64,000 nucleotides of DNA from Bacteroidota bacterium (GTDB lineage Bacteria; Bacteroidota; Bacteroidia; Bacteroidales; P3), in the NCBI GenBank assembly GCA_017860275.1, contig JAFNAQ010000007.1, positions 1-64,000 on the forward strand. The letters are read 5' to 3'. The position numbers and the translations under genes were made by a program. Below are positions 7,446 through 17,440 of this stretch, in pieces. How positions within the stretch are numbered: the stretch's first letter is position 1; each line of letters opens with the position of its first letter. The notes beneath the pieces were generated by a model, which was given only the letters and a program-made list of their open reading frames with translations, was not told where the DNA came from and did not search any database.

Positions 7446-10043
7446 TTAAATACCCTCTACTTGACGAATCGTTTTTATTATATTTTCTCCAACCCCTATT
7501 ATATATCCCTCTGAAAGATAAACTATCTCCCCCTTTTTCGTTATTAACAATAATAATGGAAAATTATTTTTAAAGTCTAGTTTAGTTTCCTTAATAATCT
7601 GATTTAAAACCTTTCTATCTTTATCTACTGCAAAAATAGATTGATAAGGTAGATTATTGTATTTGTTCTCCGAGAGATCTGAGCTTATCTTATCATCTGG
7701 AACTAAAAAAAGGATACCACCTCCCCAGTTCTCAAATTCACTTTTCAGTAAAGGTAAATCAACCATGACATGCCTAGTAGGCTCTCTCTGAGGATCGAGA
7801 ATTGCAACAACCAATCCTTTATTATTTGAAATAGAATCGAAACTGATTTTCAATCCATTATTTAATTGAACCTTTGTATTCATACTTACAGATCCATAAA
7901 TATCAATTTTCTTATCTATCTCTCTTATTTCAACAAAAATATCCGATATTGTCCCAGGTTTAAGCTCAAAATAATTTGTTTTTACAAAAACACTCCCATC
8001 ATTAGCTCTGTTTCCTGTCATTAATCTATAATAACCAGGTTCTAATTCCAACTCTTCAGGAAATATTTTGAATTTTGGATCATACTCATAATCAAGAGTT
8101 ATAAATCTGCCTTCAATAAATTTTGCAATAGTGAAGTGAGTATAGTATTCAGGTTTAATTTTATTTGTTGAAGAATTATTGTGAACTCTTAACTTACAAA
8201 ATTCTTTTATTTGACTTGTTTTTTCTGATAATGCGGTAATCCATTTCCCATCGGAATAGAATTGAGCCTTATTCGTTGCCCAATCATATTTTGCCGCAAA
8301 ACCATAAGTTCTAGCTATTGCAACAAATAAAATTTCTCTTGAAACATTATCTGCTTCTCTTAATCTTAATACTCCTAATGGAGATATTTGACAACCATAA
8401 TAATTATCAGTATTATTTATCTTAATATTATTATTTATCCAAATTGCAATATCTTCAGGGGTACTTAAAACTTCGTTTTTTAAAATCAATAGTATTGATT
8501 CTCTCCAAGGAGTAATTATTTCCAATTGTATTCTTGGGTTGAGAATATTATTTAATAAAATATCCAGTGGATACATAGCTATTTTATTGTTTTGTTTTGC
8601 TTTTAGGAATTCATCTAAATGACTTTGAAGTATTTTTGCTGGAGTATCCCTTAGATCCTTATCAAATATCACTTTCAATATTTGTATTGCTTCTTGTTTA
8701 TCACTATTTGATAGGAGAAAGTTTTCTATTTCTTTATAATTACCACTGCTTCTTTTGATTACATTCTCAATATCTTTTGAATCAAAGTTTGGAAGTCTTT
8801 TTGATAAATCTATAATGCCTTTTTCATTGGGAAATGATGCGATATATGCATTTCTAATCGAATCCTCAAATAATAACCTCTTTGAATTTATTTCTCCTTT
8901 ACCTGATTCAATAGAAGCAACAGATCTAGATATTGGAGGTGTAATTTCTAATAACTCTTCAAATTCTTTATTTTTATTTGGTTGTAGAGTTAAAAAAATA
9001 GTGTCTACCTTCGATACAGATATTTTCTTATATGCATAATCATTTCCTTTATTAGCCCATATCATTAAATCTCCTAAACCTGTAGTTAAATATGTAATCC
9101 CATTTTTATCTGTTTTCCTATCAGCAATTGGGTAATATTCTGCATAATTATATAATCCAAATGCTACATTTGCATCTCCAACTAAATTATTTGCTTTATC
9201 TCTGACTAACACATATATTTTCTTTGTTGGGGTATAATTTGAAAGTAAGTTTATCTTCGTATAAAGTTCTGTTTCATGGTTCACTTCCTCAATTCCCTTG
9301 TATTTCCCAAATACTGTTGAATGAACCATCATTGCTCTTTTTGCTGGAGCCGTAAACCAAGCTATATTTAGCTCTGGCTCTGGCTCGCAAGCACCAAGAA
9401 AATACCATTTCCCATCTACCCAAACTTCTACCCATGCATGGTTATCATCTGTATGAGCCCAACGTGGAGTATAACATTGACGAGCAGGGATTCCTACTGC
9501 TCTTAATGCAGTAACAGTAAACGTACTTTCTTCTCCACAACGACCATGTGATGTTCTTAAAGTTGAAAGAGGAGCTGACGTTCTTCCATCTGCAGCCTTA
9601 TAGTTCACATATTCATGACACCAATGATTGACTTCCAAAACAGCTTCATACATTGTCATATTTTTGATTCTATCCTTTATTTTGTCAAAGAATACAAGTC
9701 TAGCTGTGTCTAAATTTTCATTATTAACCCTATAAACTAATACAAAATGCTTAAAAATATCTTCCGGTATATTCTTTCCCCATGTAAAGAAATCTCTTGC
9801 CCTTATCGAACTTCTTACTTGTTTGAGAAAAAAATCCCCATCATAGTCTGCAATATCTGATAGGGGCATGTAAGAATATAGAAACTCTAAATAATCTTTT
9901 TCTTTTGAAGTTAAATCGCTTTTGAAAATATTTAGTATTGTATCTGATCTCTGATTAATCCATTCTGCTCTTTTGGAGAATTGACAATTAATTACATTGC
10001 TAAATAAAAGACATAATAAAAAAGATAAAAGAAGTTTTTTCAT
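7446..10043 (-). CDS. Secreted transglutaminase-like domain protein
   Basis: An 865-residue exported protein (signal peptide ending near residue 20). The transglutaminase-like core lies at about residues 130-245. The nucleophile is Cys169 (SHGRCGEES) and His202 sits in NHAWVEVW. The position that usually carries the third catalytic Asp reads FLGACEPE, so the triad may be incomplete or use an acidic neighbour. After it come Ig-like/carboxypeptidase-regulatory-like strands (about 270-360), a helical region, a second module with AKYDWATNKAQFYSDGKWI, and a C-terminal thioredoxin-like stretch (LLLLITKKGEIVYLSEGY). Many such bacterial proteins are proteases or peptidoglycan/peptide-acting enzymes. 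It lies 4 nt after the S41 protease gene and 10 nt before the barrel gene, one operon. Confidence 0.75.
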   Translation of the reverse strand: MKKLLLSFLLCLLFSNVINCQFSKRAEWINQRSDTILNIFKSDLTSKEKDYLEFLYSYMPLSDIADYDGDFFLKQVRSSIRARDFFTWGKNIPEDIFKHFVLVYRVNNENLDTARLVFFDKIKDRIKNMTMYEAVLEVNHWCHEYVNYKAADGRTSAPLSTLRTSHGRCGEESTFTVTALRAVGIPARQCYTPRWAHTDDNHAWVEVWVDGKWYFLGACEPEPELNIAWFTAPAKRAMMVHSTVFGKYKGIEEVNHETELYTKINLLSNYTPTKKIYVLVRDKANNLVGDANVAFGLYNYAEYYPIADRKTDKNGITYLTTGLGDLMIWANKGNDYAYKKISVSKVDTIFLTLQPNKNKEFEELLEITPPISRSVASIESGKGEINSKRLLFEDSIRNAYIASFPNEKGIIDLSKRLPNFDSKDIENVIKRSSGNYKEIENFLLSNSDKQEAIQILKVIFDKDLRDTPAKILQSHLDEFLKAKQNNKIAMYPLDILLNNILNPRIQLEIITPWRESILLILKNEVLSTPEDIAIWINNNIKINNTDNYYGCQISPLGVLRLREADNVSREILFVAIARTYGFAAKYDWATNKAQFYSDGKWITALSEKTSQIKEFCKLRVHNNSSTNKIKPEYYTHFTIAKFIEGRFITLDYEYDPKFKIFPEELELEPGYYRLMTGNRANDGSVFVKTNYFELKPGTISDIFVEIREIDKKIDIYGSVSMNTKVQLNNGLKISFDSISNNKGLVVAILDPQREPTRHVMVDLPLLKSEFENWGGGILFLVPDDKISSDLSENKYNNLPYQSIFAVDKDRKVLNQIIKETKLDFKNNFPLLLLITKKGEIVYLSEGYIIGVGENIIKTIRQVEGI

Positions 10044-10047
10044 TTGA

Positions 10048-11694
10048 TTATTTATTTAATATTTTCTTATACTCCAACTGATTAATTAATAACTCCGTAG
10101 CCCTTTTTACATCTTTATCACTTTGCAATAAAGCCTCTATCCTCCCTTTTTGATTGTAATATCTTACAACTATTTCTGAAAGAAGAATATCCTTAATTTC
10201 ATCTTTATACTTAATAAGATCGTTTTTTTTATCTGATTCTAATTTAGATTTCAGATTCTTTATCTCATTTAAAATATCTTCTCCATACTTTTCCTTATTT
10301 GAAGTCTCTTGTAAATCATTAACTATTCTTTCTGCAATTGTAGAATAGGTATAATCTTTATTCTTAATAAATTCTACAAAATCATTGTAAATCTCATCTG
10401 TTATCTTAAAATCTCTCGGAGAAGGAATTGATGAATTTTTCTTCACAAATTCTGAAGCAAAATCAAATGCCAGAAATTTAGTTATTATTGATATTGCAAT
10501 AGGGCTTGCATAAACTGACTCTAAATTAATATCTGGCTCAATTCCAAAACCATCGTAAACAACTCTTCCTCCTTTTGTTTTGAATGCGGTCTTCAACGAA
10601 TCTGGAATTTTATTTGCTCTTCCATTATCATCTCTATGAGAATAGTCAATAGCCTGAATGCAACGACCACTAGGAATATAATATTTTGAAACAGTTACTT
10701 TCATCTGAGCATTATAAGTAAGTGGAATAATATTTTGAACTAAACCTTTGCCATAGGTTCTTTCTCCCATAATAACTGCTCTATCTAAATCTTGCAAACT
10801 ACCTGCTACAATTTCAGATGCAGATGCAGAAGATCCATCAACTAAAACTACAATCGGAATATTTAAGTCCGTTGGAGAAAACATTGTCTTAAAAGTTTGA
10901 TTTTTCTCCGTTATTTTACCTTTTGTGCTAACTATTGTTTGTCCTTTTTCAACAAAAATATTTACAATGTTGACAGCTTCATTCAAAAGACCACCTCCAT
11001 TTCCTCTCAAATCAATCACAAGTCCCTTCAAGTCCTTATTTTTGTTTTTCAAATCTTTATATGCATTTAATACATTATTGCCAGCATCCTTTGTAAACTC
11101 ATTTAGTTTTATATATCCAATATTATTTTTAACTATACCATAGTAAGGTACATTCTGAAGTGTTATTTCTTCTCTATGAAATTTTTTCTCTAACTCTTTA
11201 CCATCTCTTAAAACCTTAATATTTATTTCAGATCCAGCTTGTCCTCTAAGATACTCTCTTACCTGATCTGAATTTTTATCTTTAGCATTTTGTCCATTTA
11301 CCTCAATAATAATATCGCCAGCTTTTAGACCAGCTTTATATGCAGGCAATCCTTCATATGGCTCTGAGATAATTACTTTTCCATCTTTTTGATGAATTAG
11401 AGCTCCAATTCCTCCGTACTGCCCCATTAATTGTAGTTTAACATCTTCAATATCAGATTCAGGAATATAATTTGTATAAGGGTCAAGTTTACTTAACATC
11501 GCATCTATTGCGGTCTTCATTAATTGACCTGGGTTTATTTCATCAACATAATTAAGATGAAGATTTCTATATACAGAAGTAAATATTTCTAAATTTTTAG
11601 ACAGTTCAAAACCATTGTCTTCTTTTTGTGCATTTAGCACTGTATAGGAAAATAATAATGATATTAAAGCTAATAATATTATTTTTTTTGACAT
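10048..11694 (-). CDS. S41-family C-terminal processing peptidase (CtpA/Prc-like)
   Basis: A periplasmic serine protease of 548 residues. Signal peptide about 1-22 (ending LNAQ), PDZ domain about 85-170 (GGIGALIHQKDGKVIISEP), and S41 core about 185-370. The catalytic dyad is Ser291 (SSASASEI) and Lys316 (TYGKGLVQ), 25 residues apart as in the family. The C-terminal 150 residues are charged and helical, as in tail-specific proteases of Bacteroidota. It leads an operon with the transglutaminase-like and barrel genes, pointing to an envelope role. A TATCTTTG -7 element lies 24-31 nt upstream of the ATG. Confidence 0.9.
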   Translation of the reverse strand: MSKKIILLALISLLFSYTVLNAQKEDNGFELSKNLEIFTSVYRNLHLNYVDEINPGQLMKTAIDAMLSKLDPYTNYIPESDIEDVKLQLMGQYGGIGALIHQKDGKVIISEPYEGLPAYKAGLKAGDIIIEVNGQNAKDKNSDQVREYLRGQAGSEINIKVLRDGKELEKKFHREEITLQNVPYYGIVKNNIGYIKLNEFTKDAGNNVLNAYKDLKNKNKDLKGLVIDLRGNGGGLLNEAVNIVNIFVEKGQTIVSTKGKITEKNQTFKTMFSPTDLNIPIVVLVDGSSASASEIVAGSLQDLDRAVIMGERTYGKGLVQNIIPLTYNAQMKVTVSKYYIPSGRCIQAIDYSHRDDNGRANKIPDSLKTAFKTKGGRVVYDGFGIEPDINLESVYASPIAISIITKFLAFDFASEFVKKNSSIPSPRDFKITDEIYNDFVEFIKNKDYTYSTIAERIVNDLQETSNKEKYGEDILNEIKNLKSKLESDKKNDLIKYKDEIKDILLSEIVVRYYNQKGRIEALLQSDKDVKRATELLINQLEYKKILNK

Positions 11695-11717
11695 ACTTTA
11701 GAGTATTAAATTCGTAG

Positions 11718-11725
11718 CAAAGATA
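11718..11725 (-). promoter_or_regulatory. -7 element (TATCTTTG) of the S41 protease operon
   Basis: Exact match to TAnnTTTG on the minus strand, 24 nt upstream of the start codon. The -33 TTTG is not at ideal spacing. Confidence 0.5.
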
Positions 11726-11810
11726 ATTCTTTCAAACAAATTTTAGCTACTATTTATTGTATAATGTAAAGATTTTTAATTAAAATGTTTCTAAATCTTG
11801 AATTTCTTAT

Positions 11811-11818
11811 TATTTTTG
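11811..11818 (+). promoter_or_regulatory. -7 element (TATTTTTG) of the ppiD-like gene
   Basis: Exact TAnnTTTG match 57 nt upstream of the ATG at 11875. Confidence 0.45.
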
Positions 11819-11874
11819 CAAGCTATTAGGCAAGAGACAAGAAATTAAACAATAATAAATTAACAATTTAAGTA

Positions 11875-14013
11875 ATGGCAATCATTGGTAAAATTAGAAA
11901 AAGAGCAGGCTTGGCCGTTGCAATCATTGCAATAGCAATATTAGCATTTATCTTTAACGACTTATTCACAAAATCAAAAACTATGCCTGGCAGTATTGCT
12001 AAAATTAATGGGATAGAGATTACACGTGCTGAGTTTGAAGAAGTTTCTCAAACGATTGAGAAAAACATGAAACAACAGTATCAGGTTGAAAACCTAACTC
12101 CTGAACAAAGTTTTATAGTACGCCAACAAGCCTACAGCGAATTATTAAACGAAAAATTATTAACAGGCGAATATGAATTAATTGGTATTTCGGTTGGACA
12201 AGAAGAAATGAATGATATGTTCTTTGGTAACTTCATTCACCCGATGGTTATGCAAAACTTCGCTGATAAAAAAACTGGTCAGTACAACAAGCAAGCAGTA
12301 TCTCAATATATTGCTCAATTTGACAAACTTCCTGCAGAAGAGCAAACTAGTTGGAGAAATTTTGAAAAGTATATCAAGAAAACTCGACTACAAGAAAAAT
12401 ATGAGAAGCTTTTATCAAAGAGCATGTATATGCCAAAAGCCTTGGCATCTCACTTAAGTAATATATATGATCAAGTAACAAATTCAAGATACACATTGTT
12501 AAACTTTGCATCTGTTGCTGATAATACAATCAAACTTAATGATGCAGATTATAAAAAATATTATGAAGAGCACAAAAACGAATTTAAACTTAATGAAACA
12601 GTTAGAGATATTGAGTTTGTAAAATTTGCTATGGCTCCATCACCAGAAGACATTAAATATATTAATGACACTGTTGCTAAAACATTTGAAGCATTTAAGG
12701 TTGTTCCTAACGAGGAATTAGCAAGTTTTGTTTCTACAGTTTCAGATAGAAATTTTGATAGTACTTTCCATAAAAAAGATGCATTAAGCCAAATCGTTCC
12801 TGATTCAATTCTTTCAAAAGTGAGTGTTGGTGGGTTCATTGCTCCATTTGTGAATGGACAAAATTGGGTTATGGCTAAGTTAAATGCAGTTCAAGCTCGA
12901 CCTGACTCTGTTCGTTTCTCAAGTATATTAATCCTTAATAATAAAGCAGGAGGAGAGATAAAAAGAAGCGAAGAAATGGCAAATAAGTTAAAAGATAGTG
13001 TGTTTGCTATAGTAAAGGCTGACCCAACTGTGTTTGAAGCAAATGTAGCAAAATTCTCCGACGATCCTCAAGCTAAAAATAATATGGGAGATGCAGGATG
13101 GTTACTAGATGGAAACTTTCAATCTGATTTAAACAATATAGTAAATCAAACTCCTGTAAACGGAATATTTGTTCATAGTTTACCTAACGATGTTGGATAT
13201 TGGATTGTAAAAGTTACTGGGAAGACAGAACCTGTTAACAAGATACAACTTGCTGCAATTATTATGGAAATTCGTCCTAGTGAGAAAACAATCAATAGCA
13301 TTAGAGATAAAGCCAACACTTTCTTAGGAGCAGCGACCAATATGACTGCCTTTACAGCCGCTGCACAAAAACAAAATCTTAATATTCTTACTTCTCCTAA
13401 CTTGAGAGACATGGATTATCAATTAAATGGTACTCCATACGCAAGAGAAATAGTTCGTTGGGCTTTCAATGAGGATACAAAAAAAGGAGATGTTGCTCCT
13501 GAAGTTTACGAATTACCTGATATGTTCATCGTTGTAGGATTAAAAGATATTAAAGAAAAAGGGATTCTTCCTCTAGAGCAAGTTAAGCCATATATTGAAA
13601 ACATGGTAAGAATGGAAAAGAAGGCTGAGGTATTAATAAAGAAAGCTCAAGGATTAATCGCTTCTGATAAAACAATAGATGCGATTGCATTAAAAATTGG
13701 TACTAAAGTAGATACTGCGGCTAATGTTTCATTTGGAGATCCATACTTCGTTCAAGCTGGTCCAGAAATGAGAGTTCTTGGAACACTTGCATCAGTAAAG
13801 AAAACTGGAATTCAAAAACCTATTAAAGGATATAACGGAATATACATCTTAGAAGTAGATTCAATATCAAAGAAAGCAATTAAAGAAGATCCAAAAATGA
13901 TCCAACAATCTTTTGATATGAAGAATATTCAAAAAACATCTCAACTAAGATTACCATTACAAGTTCTGCAAGAAAAAGCTGATATTACAAATAACTTTAG
14001 TTTCTTCTATTAA
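11875..14013 (+). CDS. Membrane-anchored periplasmic peptidyl-prolyl isomerase, PpiD/SurA type
   Basis: 712 residues with an uncleaved N-terminal anchor (about residues 12-30, AVAIIAIAILAFIF). A SurA_N-like chaperone region (about 35-200) follows, then a central parvulin rotamase domain at about 340-455 with the DDPQAKNNMGDAGWL block. C-terminal helices bear a second degenerate rotamase-like segment. Proteins of this plan help outer-membrane and secreted proteins fold in the periplasm. It stands alone between divergent and convergent neighbours and ends at a strong bidirectional terminator. Confidence 0.88.
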   Translation: MAIIGKIRKRAGLAVAIIAIAILAFIFNDLFTKSKTMPGSIAKINGIEITRAEFEEVSQTIEKNMKQQYQVENLTPEQSFIVRQQAYSELLNEKLLTGEYELIGISVGQEEMNDMFFGNFIHPMVMQNFADKKTGQYNKQAVSQYIAQFDKLPAEEQTSWRNFEKYIKKTRLQEKYEKLLSKSMYMPKALASHLSNIYDQVTNSRYTLLNFASVADNTIKLNDADYKKYYEEHKNEFKLNETVRDIEFVKFAMAPSPEDIKYINDTVAKTFEAFKVVPNEELASFVSTVSDRNFDSTFHKKDALSQIVPDSILSKVSVGGFIAPFVNGQNWVMAKLNAVQARPDSVRFSSILILNNKAGGEIKRSEEMANKLKDSVFAIVKADPTVFEANVAKFSDDPQAKNNMGDAGWLLDGNFQSDLNNIVNQTPVNGIFVHSLPNDVGYWIVKVTGKTEPVNKIQLAAIIMEIRPSEKTINSIRDKANTFLGAATNMTAFTAAAQKQNLNILTSPNLRDMDYQLNGTPYAREIVRWAFNEDTKKGDVAPEVYELPDMFIVVGLKDIKEKGILPLEQVKPYIENMVRMEKKAEVLIKKAQGLIASDKTIDAIALKIGTKVDTAANVSFGDPYFVQAGPEMRVLGTLASVKKTGIQKPIKGYNGIYILEVDSISKKAIKEDPKMIQQSFDMKNIQKTSQLRLPLQVLQEKADITNNFSFFY

Positions 14014-14030
14014 ACTACAAAATCAAACAT

Positions 14031-14077
14031 AATAAAAATACGGTCTATCTAGTTACTAGATAGACCGTATTTTTATT
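14031..14077 (+). terminator. Bidirectional intrinsic terminator (23-bp perfect inverted repeat)
   Basis: Arms 14031-14053 and 14055-14077 are perfect reverse complements, with A-rich/T-rich outer ends on both strands. It lies between the convergent ppiD-like and ECF sigma genes and can stop transcripts from both sides. Confidence 0.9.
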
Positions 14078-14092
14078 ATAGATAAGTAGCTA

Positions 14093-14590
14093 TTAGTCTC
14101 CTACAATTTCCATTAGTTTTTTTCTCGCTAGGAATATCCTACTTTTTACTGTTCCTATACTAAGACTATAAGTATCTGCTATCTCCTGATACTTATATCC
14201 ACTATTTACCATTTCAAAAGGAATTCTTTGTTCTGGATTTATAGAATTTATCGCGAAATTTATATCCTTTACATTAACGTCTTCATCGGTTCTTCTATAC
14301 TCATTTGTAAATATATTCCCCAAAGCACTCAAATCCAGATTTGAATCAATTAAAGTATTAACTCTTTGTTTACGACGATAATTATTAATAAAAGTATTTT
14401 TTAATATTGTGAACAACCAAGCCTTAATATTTGTTTCCTCTTGGTATCGATCTTTATTCACCAATGCCTTTAATATTGTATCTTGAACCAAATCCTTAGC
14501 ATCTTCACGATTTGCAGTAAGAGAGATCGCAAAATATTCCAAACTATCTTTGAAATTTAAAATCAATTTTTCGAATTCTAGTGTTTTCAT
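14093..14590 (-). CDS. ECF-type RNA polymerase sigma factor
   Basis: About 165 residues with sigma70 region 2 (EDAKDLVQDTILKAL... WLFTILKNTFINNYRR) and region 4 (PFEMVNSGYKYQEIADTYSLSIGTVKSRIF). This is the RpoE-like ECF layout. The frame is open to 14626, but the ATG at 14590 (MKTLEFEKLI) gives the usual length. No anti-sigma factor gene is adjacent, so its activation signal is not evident. Confidence 0.9.
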   Translation of the reverse strand: MKTLEFEKLILNFKDSLEYFAISLTANREDAKDLVQDTILKALVNKDRYQEETNIKAWLFTILKNTFINNYRRKQRVNTLIDSNLDLSALGNIFTNEYRRTDEDVNVKDINFAINSINPEQRIPFEMVNSGYKYQEIADTYSLSIGTVKSRIFLARKKLMEIVGD

Positions 14591-14626
14591 AGTATTATAA
14601 TTTGTTTGGTACATAAAAATAATCAC

Positions 14627-14960
14627 TTAATTCTATAACTACAATTAACATGCTAAGCAATAATTTATATTTTATTTAGTTTTTATTTAATTCCATATTA
14701 ACACCTCTTTATTGCTTGTTTATAAGGGATTGTCAAAAAATATCTAAATAAACAATATTGACATATATAAAATCAATATACAATTAATGAGTCCTGACTC
14801 TGGACTATATTAATATTTTTAGTGTATTTTAGATAAATTATAATTAATAAATAATAGATATTATCATTATTTGGTTGTTTTTAGTATACTTGGCTCTCTG
14901 TCTGCTTTTCGGACTGACTAAAATCATGGCGTTCTTTTTTTTGGACAGCAAATTAAGTTT
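14627..14960. other. Intergenic region without a recognised gene
   Basis: Very AT-rich. Contains a weak hairpin word AGTCCTGACTCTGGACT near 14811-14828 and a GTCTG...CGGAC stem near 14899-14916. I see no ORF or known RNA motif. Confidence 0.4.
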
Positions 14961-14989
14961 TTTGATTAATGATATTCTTTGTAGATTTG
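14961..14989 (+). promoter_or_regulatory. Bacteroidota-type promoter of the S46 peptidase
   Basis: TTTG at 14961-14964, 17-nt spacer, then TAGATTTG at 14982-14989. The start codon is at 15046. Confidence 0.65.
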
Positions 14990-15045
14990 CAAACAAATAA
15001 TTTGATTTAGGATAAATGACTTATTAAACATAAACAATTACAATC

Positions 15046-17211
15046 ATGGTAAAGAAAATTATAATTTATTTCATGCTTAGCACTTTGTTTCTGCCTTTAA
15101 CATCAATAGCGGACGAAGGGATGTGGCTGCCAATTCTACTTAAAAAGAGAGAGGCTGACATGCAAAAGAATGGTATGAAGATAACCACACAAGATATATA
15201 TAATGTAAACAACTCTTCTCTAAAAGACGCTGTAATGATGTTTGGAAGAGGATGTACAGGAGAATTTATTTCAAACGAAGGTCTCTTGATTACAAATCAT
15301 CATTGTGGTTATTCAAATATTGTGGCTCAAAGTACTGTTGAAAGAGATTATCTTACAAATGGATTCTGGGCATATAACAAAGGTGAAGAATTGCCATGCG
15401 CTGGACTTACAATTACTCTTTTAGCCTATATGGAAGATGTCACTTCAAAAGTATTAGAAGGAGTAAATAACAAATTGTCTGAAAAGGAAAGGTCATTGAT
15501 AATAGATAAAAATATCAAGACAATATGTGAGGCGGCAACAAAAGACAATCATTACAAAGCCGAGATCAAGCCTTTTTATTATGGCAACCAATACTTCCTA
15601 TATGTAAATGAAGTCTTCACAGATATTAGATTAGTTGGAGCTCCTCCTTCAAACATAGGAAAATTTGGTGGAGACACAGACAACTGGATGTGGCCTCGTC
15701 ATACTGGAGACTTCTCCATGTTTAGAGTTTATGCTAACAAGGACAACAAACCTTCGAAATACTCTAAAGACAATATACCTTATACACCTAAGAAATTTCT
15801 AAAAATAAATGGAAAAGGAGTTAGTGAAGGAGATTTCACTTTTGTATTTGGTTACCCAGGAACAACACAACAATTCCTTACATCTCATGCAGTAAATCAA
15901 ATTGCAAAGAATGAAAATCCTGCAAGGATTAAACTACGCTCTGCAAGATTAGATGTGTACAATAATGCTATGAATGAAAGTCCTGCTCAACGTCTTAGAT
16001 ATGCATCAGGTGTTGCAGGTATTGCCAACGGATGGAAGAAATGGATTGGAGAAACTAAAGGTATCAATAGACTTGATGTTGTAAGCAAGAAACAAGAATT
16101 TGAAAGAAAATTCGAGATTTGGTCAAATGTGACTGAGCAAAGAAAAGAAGAATACTCAGGGATTATAAGTAGCTTTGAGAAAACATATTCCGAAATTGCT
16201 CCTTTAGAGATGTCTTATCTTTACCTAAACGAAGCGGTATTGGCTTCCGATTTCATGAAGAACACAAAAGATGTACTTTCCATGATTAAAAGAGCAACGA
16301 AAAATAACTACACAAAGCAAACCTCGCAAAAAGAGGCTGATTTACTACTAGAAAAATTAGAGAAATACTTCAACAATGATTACGACAAACATAATATTGT
16401 AGATAGAACAATATTTATTCAAACAATGAAGATTTTCTATGAAGATTTTGCAAACAAAAAATATAATTGGATTAAGGAAAGAATAGATTTTAATTTCAAA
16501 TCATCTCCTGAGGCTTATTTTTCATATGTTTACGACAATTCATTCCTTTCTTCAAAAAAGAAAGCTGAAAAGGCGCTAAAGAAATTCAAGGTAGAAAAGT
16601 CTTTATCAGACCCAGCAGTGGAATTACTTTCTGCATTATGGGGAGATGTTATAGAAAAAGATATGCCTAGACTTACTGAGTTAGAGAGTAGAATCGACAG
16701 CCTATACAGAGTATATGTAAAAGGGCAGATGGAAATGGAATCGGCAAAGGAATTTTATCCAGATGCTAACCTAACGCTTAGAGTTGCTTATGGTAATGTA
16801 AAACCTTATAAACCAAAAGACGGAGTTAGTTATAAATCATATACAACAATAGAAGGAATTATGGAGAAAGAAAATCCAGATATTTACGACTATGTTGTTG
16901 TTCCAAAGCTAAAGGAACTTTATAACAAAAAGGATTATGGTCGTTACACCAATGAAAAAGGCGAGATGCCTGTTGCCTTTATTGCATCAAACCACACAAC
17001 AGGAGGGAATTCAGGTTCTCCAGTAATGGATGCAAATGGAAATCTTGTTGGTATTAACTTCGACCGCTGTTGGGAAGGAACTATGAGCGATATCGCCTAC
17101 GACTTAGACCAATGCCGCAATATTTCTCTAGATATACGTTATTGCTTATTTATAATAGAAAAACTCGCAGGAGCAAACAATCTAATAAAAGAAATGAGTA
17201 TTATAGAGTAA
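15046..17211 (+). CDS. S46-family dipeptidyl-peptidase, DPP11-like
   Basis: A 721-residue exported exopeptidase that removes dipeptides from oligopeptide N-termini in the periplasm. Signal peptide about 1-22. Chymotrypsin-like halves flank a helical domain: catalytic His86 (TNHHCG), an Asp near 218 (TDNWMWPRHTGD) and Ser656 (GNSGSPV). The S1 position just after reads NFDR (Arg674). In characterised S46 enzymes an Arg here marks DPP11 (Asp/Glu preference) whereas Gly marks DPP7, so acidic P1 specificity is inferred. Length matches the family (about 700-720). It is monocistronic. It suggests amino-acid/peptide-based nutrition. Confidence 0.9.
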   Translation: MVKKIIIYFMLSTLFLPLTSIADEGMWLPILLKKREADMQKNGMKITTQDIYNVNNSSLKDAVMMFGRGCTGEFISNEGLLITNHHCGYSNIVAQSTVERDYLTNGFWAYNKGEELPCAGLTITLLAYMEDVTSKVLEGVNNKLSEKERSLIIDKNIKTICEAATKDNHYKAEIKPFYYGNQYFLYVNEVFTDIRLVGAPPSNIGKFGGDTDNWMWPRHTGDFSMFRVYANKDNKPSKYSKDNIPYTPKKFLKINGKGVSEGDFTFVFGYPGTTQQFLTSHAVNQIAKNENPARIKLRSARLDVYNNAMNESPAQRLRYASGVAGIANGWKKWIGETKGINRLDVVSKKQEFERKFEIWSNVTEQRKEEYSGIISSFEKTYSEIAPLEMSYLYLNEAVLASDFMKNTKDVLSMIKRATKNNYTKQTSQKEADLLLEKLEKYFNNDYDKHNIVDRTIFIQTMKIFYEDFANKKYNWIKERIDFNFKSSPEAYFSYVYDNSFLSSKKKAEKALKKFKVEKSLSDPAVELLSALWGDVIEKDMPRLTELESRIDSLYRVYVKGQMEMESAKEFYPDANLTLRVAYGNVKPYKPKDGVSYKSYTTIEGIMEKENPDIYDYVVVPKLKELYNKKDYGRYTNEKGEMPVAFIASNHTTGGNSGSPVMDANGNLVGINFDRCWEGTMSDIAYDLDQCRNISLDIRYCLFIIEKLAGANNLIKEMSIIE

Positions 17212-17255
17212 ATCAAACTAAAGATTACACACTTAATTTTTTACGATTAGGCAGC

Positions 17256-17365
17256 AATCAAAAAACAATGCCTTATTTTCAAATTTAAACGCCGAAACTT
17301 TGAACCTTTCTCTGAGAAAAAATAATTTTTATCTCACAAAGTCCCAAAGTTCCGGCGTTTAAATT
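17256..17365 (+). repeat. Dispersed ~110-bp hairpin repeat, copy 1
   Basis: Shares most positions with 36399-36507. The copy contains a 19-bp stem with one mismatch (17284-17302 with 17345-17363; outer arms TTTAAACGCCG / CGGCGTTTAAA). Non-coding. Confidence 0.75.
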
Positions 17366-17440
17366 ATCATCAAAGCCATATATTTTATTAGCAAAGCAGT
17401 CTATTCTATCAATAAATCCATTTATTTTAGTAGTAAAATA

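Noticed and set aside
14780-14960. Possible small RNA gene between the ECF sigma and S46 genes
   Set aside because: Weak stems only; no promoter-terminator pair or known RNA motif.
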